A program made the translations under genes and the position numbers. The notes beneath the pieces are model-generated. The model saw only the letters and a list, made by a program, of their open reading frames with translations. It did not search any database and was not told the DNA's origin. Shown here one piece after another: positions 58,961-64,000 of a stretch of DNA of 64,000 bases (its first letter is position 1; each line of letters begins with the position of its first letter). The stretch is from assembly GCA_013399695.1 (NCBI GenBank), contig VXAU01001334.1:652316-716315 (forward strand), in the 5' to 3' direction. Source of the stretch: Formicarius rufipectus. Its lineage: Eukaryota > Chordata > Aves > Passeriformes > Formicariidae.

Positions 58961-61900
58961 GTACGGCGCGCCAGCGCACGGAGTTACTGCCCTCGGGAGA
59001 GACCCCGGCGCTCCCTCCGCTGCCCCCGGCGCTCCCTCCTTGACTCCAGAGCTCCATCCCCTGCCCCCGGAGCTCCCTCGCTGCCCACAGGTCGCCCTCC
59101 CTGCCCGCGGGGTTCCTTTCCTGCCACCGCGGCTCCCTCTCTGCCCCCGGGGCTCACTCCTTCCCCCAGAGCACCTCCCTTGCCCCTGGGGCTCCCTCGC
59201 TGCCCCCGGGGCTCCCCGGAGCTCTCTCGCTGCCCACCCTTCCCGGCGCCGTGCCGGCAGGTGGGTGGTGGGCGCTGCTTCCCTGCTCGCTCCCTGGCGG
59301 CACTCGGTGTGCTTTGGTTTCCTGTGCCCCCCGGGTACCCGTGCGCCGCGGAGAGGACTGATCTGTGGGAACCAGCTGCTTCGGTCTGCATCTTCACATC
59401 CCTTGGGCTTTCAGGCTCGGGAGTAAACTAGCATGGATTTAGTGCAAGTTGTTCTTCTCCAAAACAACCGAGGTGCTGTTTTGTGCCTAGGTGGGATTAA
59501 CAGACATGGCAACCTTCCGTGGAAGATATGCGTGCCCTAGCCCTCTGACTCTTAGGTACTTCTCTGTTGCAGAGTGCAGAGAGAAGCGGATCGGCACCAC
59601 TTGTTCAGTTTTTGCAACATCTTTTCCAATGCATGTTTAAACACATCCCAAGATGTAGGTTCTCCTCCATCTAGTAATGCAGATGTTTTTGTGCTCCGTG
59701 ATTGAGTGCACACGAGCAATCCTTACTCATAGTCACAGTCGTGGTTTTTTCCACTTGTAATTTTTAACACTGGTATAAGTTCTTTCCTGCCTGTTTTGCA
59801 ATTTTGGCGGAAACTGGGAAGGGAGGGTGAGAAGCATGGAGATACAGCATGGACAGAAGGAAGAAATTTACAAAGGGTTAAGTGTGTTTCAGAAACTTCC
59901 CCTCCGTCTCAAAAGGTTCTCCATATCCATGTTAACCATAGTTATTTGCCAAAGAAATGGTGCCTGGATTATTTCCTGTTGCAGAAAGGTTGTTCTAGCT
60001 GATACTTACACTTTACAAGCAACATTTGTCCTATTCCTAGAAACATTAAGAATCAATAATAATGAATAGGAAGAAGTAATTTACATTACTTTTAGCAACT
60101 CATTAAGTCGTTCTATTAAATAACCTAGAACATTTCTTTATTGTGACTTTTTTTAAAATACAGTTCATAGTCTGAATATGCCTACCTGGGAATGGGCCTT
60201 TGCTGCATCTCATCTTAAAAGTGGGCCTAGAAATGCTTATAGTTCAGTCTGGATTTAAATTTAAGCTATACACTTGATAATTTAATGATCTTTATGTTGA
60301 TCTTGTTTGCAAATGAGTAAAATAGTATTAGGAAATGGAAGTATTCTTGAAAAAAACCCAAAACATTTGGTGCAGGAAATAATTACGCAGCAAATAGGTG
60401 CAATTTTTTATATCTCTGTTTTACTTACTGCCGTGATTAGCCTGTAGATTTGGGAAATTAACCTAAATCTGCCCTTATCTGGAGCTGAAATTTTCATAGT
60501 CACTTTGAAATCAGTAAGAAAGAAGGGCAGTTTTATTGGTCTGAGAAAGCTATTGGGTTTTTAAATTATTGCTTTCCTCCCTTTTTTTCCGGAGACAGTG
60601 GGAAAGTGTCTTTCTCTCTATTAACATTTTCTGTAATACAGCATTTCAAAATATTTTTGAATATTATTATATATATAAAATTTATAGTATAATTTCGTGT
60701 TTGAAATCCCCTGTTTCAAAAGAAATTAGTAATTAATAGCCTCTTTATAAGAGAGCCTTGCCCACTTGCCTAAGGTCAGGGCTTATTTGGTTTAAAAGTC
60801 GCTTCCAGGTGTTGCTATAGTGATGCTTTAAAACTTAATCATGCAGCTTGCTGTACTGGCGTGCTTAGTGGAGTTATAAAATCTGGTATCTTGTGCTCTA
60901 GTGGTTCTTGGAGGTTTTTGAGCTTTGACACACACAGAGTACTAGAAATATTTACTAAATAAACAACATATTTGTACTTCTGTACAGATGTTTGCTGGCC
61001 TAAGTTTAGAATAGTGCCTTTTTTTATTGTGGAGGAGACAGGGGATTTGACAAAAGTCAGCTTATAATACACAGTAGGTGAAAAGTTTCTTTACATCGAG
61101 CACAGTATACTACCTGAAGTATTGTTGTCAGCCATGGTTTTGTAAATAGATTGAAAATTCACCATTTATTAAGATTGAAAGATTAAGTGGAACTATTAAA
61201 GGTAAGATCTTGGCAGTGTCTAAAGCTTGTGTCATTCCCCCATTCAAATGCTTTTTGTTGTCCTTGCACTCTAATTTAAAGTATGCAAGTAAATATATAA
61301 ATGTGCATATATAATAGTTTTTTTGAAGATTAATGGAAAAATAGTTTTCTTGCCTTTTAGCATGCTTTCCTGCAGTGATGTTCTCTGATACAGGCAAAAG
61401 CCTGATAGCTGCACCTGCCATGTGCCATTTTGCCCATTTCCATCTCATTTAAAATCTCTCACTTCATATTGAGATGTTGTCCTTAGCCTTCAAAAGAGGC
61501 CATAATGGTATGGTATGGTAACTGTAATGCTACCTGCTAGATTTCTAGCTAAAAACATAAAAACCTTTGGGTTTGTTGTTGGGTAGGTTTTTTGGGTTTT
61601 GTTTGTTTGTTTGTTTTTTTAACTATTGCACTGAATTTATGCCTGGGAAGTTGTTGTCAACCCTTGCAGTGCTGTTTTCTTGTCTTTCTCCATACTATGC
61701 CACTCTTGTCCTCCACCTGCAGCTTCCTCATCTTCCTCAGTGCTACACTGGTAAAAAGAGGATCCCCTTAAACTAAGTGTAACCTCTGATGTAGGAGTAT
61801 GTCTTTTTGGGCCTGCTTATAAATTAAGCCATGACAACACATAGCTGCATTGTAAGTGATCTCTCGTGCTTCTTTTCTGTGCTAGATCCACACAGGTTTA

Positions 61901-63816
61901 CAACACCAGATAATTTGGCCATGCCAGCCCAGCTGTCTGCCACTGGATGAGAAACTCCTTCCAGAGCTGCTTCAAGAAGCGGGATATGTTACTCACATGG
62001 TGGGGAAGTGGCATTTAGGAATGTACAGAAAAGAATGCCTTCCAACCCGCAGAGGATTTGATACTTACTTTGGTAATGGCTTGATTTAACATGGGCAATA
62101 AATACTGTGTTAAAGAGAATGAGCAACTGCCCCATTCTTCTAAGAACAGCAAATTCACTGTTAGTTTCTAAGTAAATCAATATCTAGGTATGCATGTTTC
62201 TGAACTGGCTAAAATAAATAATACCTTCAAAGTACACCCAAGCTTAACAACTTACTGAAGAAAATATTGTGATTATTATGTGGCTCCATATAAGATGTTC
62301 CTCTCTTATCATCTTCCCCCACTGCTCTCTCCTTCCTAGGCTTAACTTTATTCCCAGTTCTCTACCTCCTCCCCACACCATCATGGGGGAACAGGGATTG
62401 GGGGCAACGGTCAGTTTGTGTAGCACTGGTTTTCCAGAGCTGGTGACAATATGGTGTGAAAGCCTCTATAAAGCAGTATCCAAAAGCTCACAAGTTACGA
62501 AGTCAAACTCTCAGACTAGCAGAAAAACAAATTGTCCATGTATGAGTGTATTTCTTCCGGAGCTACTTATAACTACCCGTTGTTTATTCTTCCTCTTGTG
62601 TGATATTGGACTGGCTCCTCTCTCATTATTGACTGTTTACTAGTTTTGCACAAGTGTCACAGTTTGTTCTGCACAATACTGACTGCAGAATGGTCCTTCT
62701 CTACTTGGTTGTTTTTAAGACCCTTTCATTGAATGATGAATTTCAAAATTGTTCACTTCAATGCAGAAGTCTGCTTTGCTTTTGTCTAACCTTAGTCTTA
62801 AATGAAGAGCAAGACTGTGCTATATGCCCTTTATAGACAATATTTATCCAGTTGTTAGGTAGGAAAAACTGTTCCCTTAGTTAATCTCTTTTGACTCTTC
62901 AGAGAGCTTGAGGCCATGGTTTCACAACTGAATTAAGCTAATACATATGGATCAGAATACAATAGCTCATTGCCTAAACATATATTCTTTCTCCCATTCC
63001 TTCACAGGAGCTTGGGATCTTTTTGATGGCATAGATGTAGATAGGCTGTGCTTAATAGGATAGCTCTAGGTAGGAGCAAATCTGTACTTCTAAAATTTTT
63101 TCTTTGATTGTTTGGGTATCTGTGAATGATAGTGTCCTTTCTTCACCAGCTGGTGTCAGCAGTGGTTCAGAAATTACTTTACAGATGATGTAAAAGATGT
63201 TTTGTGCTTGGGTGTTTTTGAATAAATAAATTAAAAAAATTCCAAACTTTGAAATAGAGATGGAAGTGTTATATGAAAATACAAACATACAAAATCATAC
63301 CAGCAAAAAACAGACTAGATCAGTGTCTTTGCATTAGTTTATTGCTAATGTTTACGATACTAAATTATAAATACCAAGTCATTGAACTGCTTTCAAAATG
63401 TTAAATTTCTTTTGAAATTGTTACTTGCATTAGCAATGAAAAGTCTATGAGATATTAAATGTTGAGCTATTTAGATGTGTTGGTGGTGTCACTGTAGGTG
63501 GTCCAGTGCTTCAGCTCAAAACCACTAATGTTTTGACATTTATGTTTGACTTTTTTCTCCCCCTGATGTATCTGTTTATGTGACATGGTGTTGACCTGCT
63601 CATTTGACATCTTTTTCTGTTCTAGGCTATCTTTTGGGCAGTGAGGATTATTATGCTCATGACCGTTGTGTCCTCATCAAAGCAAAGAATGTAACACGCT
63701 GTGCTCTGGACTTTCGGGATGGAGAAGAAGTTGCAACTGGATTTAAAAATAAGTACTCCACAAATATATTCACAGAAAGAGCAATAGATCTTATAGCCAA
63801 TCACAAAACTGAGAAG
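58688..63816 (+). CDS. ARSB: Arylsulfatase B, N-terminal part (first 3 coding exons; continues past the window)
   Basis: Lysosomal N-acetylgalactosamine-4-sulfatase that removes 4-sulfate from dermatan and chondroitin sulfate. Exons seen are 58688-58960, 61886-62072 and 63626-63816, giving residues 1-217 of about 530; the rest lies beyond 64000. A signal peptide made of Leu/Cys repeats (residues 4-22) precedes LVLVLADDLGWGD, with calcium-binding Asp40-Asp41. Cys78 in CTPSRSQLLSGR is the cysteine converted to formylglycine in all active sulfatases. Lys132 and His134 in GKWHLG are further active-site residues. NVTR in exon 3 is a conserved N-glycosylation site. The ATG at 58688 (GGCATGG) is the only in-frame ATG upstream of the conserved domain. 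Close relatives such as ARSI/ARSJ share motifs, but the gene order and the exon 2-3 sequence favour ARSB. Confidence 0.96.
58706..58753 (+). repeat. ARSB: 12-bp tandem repeat in the ARSB signal-peptide coding sequence
   Basis: Four consecutive units of CTCTGCCTGnnn, encoding LCLR, LCLS, LCLP, LCLP. The unit is a multiple of three, so gain or loss of units keeps frame. Confidence 0.9.
58961..61885 (+). other. ARSB intron 1 (2.9 kb)
   Basis: Begins with a GC-rich minisatellite (59010-59239), then becomes AT-rich from about 59.7 kb. No gene or known transposon is seen in the remainder. Confidence 0.75.
59010..59239 (+). repeat. 20-bp GC-rich minisatellite in ARSB intron 1
   Basis: About 11 imperfect tandem copies of a unit close to GCTCCCTCGCTGCCCCCGGG, starting 50 bp after the exon 1 donor. 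The array creates long open frames on both strands that are not genes. Confidence 0.88.
61886..62072 (+). CDS. ARSB: ARSB exon 2
   Basis: Residues 92-153 plus one base. IHTGLQHQIIWPCQPSCLPL then THMVGKWHLGMYRKECLPTR. Acceptor tgctag|ATCC, donor TTTG|gtaatg. Confidence 0.97.
62073..63625 (+). other. ARSB intron 2, nothing identified
   Basis: AT-rich sequence between exons 2 and 3. The (TTTG)-type run at 61597-61620 lies in intron 1, not here. No repeat or gene is recognised. Confidence 0.65.
63626..63816 (+). CDS. ARSB: ARSB exon 3
   Basis: Residues 154-217. GYLLGSEDYYAHDRC, NVTRCALDFRDGEEVATG, YSTNIFTERAIDLIANH. Acceptor tctag|GCTAT, donor AAG|gtacag, phase 0. Exon 4 is not in the window. 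Confidence 0.97.
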
Positions 63817-64000
63817 GTACAGTCAGCAGCTTCAACATTAAAGGATTTTTTAAAAAATATTAATGAAATATTAACATAGAAAGACCTGCACTTGAGCTGT
63901 AATTCAGGGCTATTCAACTAAGGTTCATAGAGCTAAATGTGAGAAGTAGCACTGGTAAAACTTGTCAGCTTTGACTGCAAGGCCCGGGCCTGCTAGCGTT

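Larger units (their letters stand above)
58560..59260 (+). promoter_or_regulatory. ARSB: CpG island at the ARSB promoter and exon 1
   Basis: GC- and CpG-dense block covering the leader, exon 1 and the start of intron 1. No TATA box is evident upstream of the ATG, fitting a housekeeping lysosomal gene. The TSS cannot be placed from sequence alone. Confidence 0.85.

Noticed and set aside
58423..59431. Open frames of 321, 206 and 199 codons around ARSB exon 1
   Set aside because: The 321-codon frame is ARSB exon 1 read past its donor into the minisatellite and before its ATG. The others are GC-composition shadows.
1..64000. CRISPR arrays, operons, insertion sequences, prophage or other prokaryotic features
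   Set aside because: Nothing of the kind is present; the window is spliced vertebrate DNA.

Overview
The window is vertebrate nuclear DNA, almost certainly from a bird. Genes are split by long introns with GT-AG boundaries. CR1 retrotransposon fragments dominate the repeats, and GC-rich CpG islands mark the promoters. A tRNA-Ile-headed, CR1-tailed SINE at 18.14-18.27 kb is of the kind known from passerines (TguSINE1). A second tRNA-headed SINE family with a (CAA)n tail occurs twice at 53-55 kb. Together these suggest a passerine, possibly a suboscine, though that last step is inference. In chicken this gene block lies on chromosome Z.

Layout. BHMT (betaine-homocysteine methyltransferase) occupies 1,334-15,410 on the minus strand as 8 coding exons, with a complete 405-residue reading frame. 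DMGDH (dimethylglycine dehydrogenase) occupies 15,742-54,039 on the plus strand as 16 coding exons, with a complete 857-residue frame. ARSB (arylsulfatase B) starts at 58,688 on the plus strand; its first three coding exons (217 residues) are present and the gene runs off the right edge. All exon phases were checked and join without frameshift.

Regions. 1-1,333 is BHMT 3'UTR and downstream sequence. 15.1-16.1 kb is a CpG island holding the head-to-head BHMT/DMGDH promoters, whose start codons are 331 bp apart; the BHMT side has a TATA box and the DMGDH side has GC boxes. 17.7-52.8 kb is DMGDH intron sequence carrying five CR1 pieces, simple repeats and short assembly gaps. 54.6-58.5 kb is intergenic, with one SINE and a microsatellite-containing tandem duplication. 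58.5-59.3 kb is the ARSB CpG island, exon 1 and a 20-bp minisatellite.

How the genes work together. BHMT makes dimethylglycine from betaine while remethylating homocysteine to methionine in the cytosol. DMGDH oxidises that dimethylglycine to sarcosine in mitochondria, passing one carbon to folate. The divergent pair therefore encodes consecutive steps of choline/betaine catabolism. ARSB is a lysosomal glycosaminoglycan sulfatase, a conserved neighbour with no evident pathway link.

Notable points: a GC-AG intron in DMGDH, two young-looking tRNA-Leu-like SINEs, repeat structure inside the ARSB signal-peptide coding sequence, and an assembly gap at the DMGDH exon 2 acceptor. I found no sign of a previously undescribed multi-gene system.
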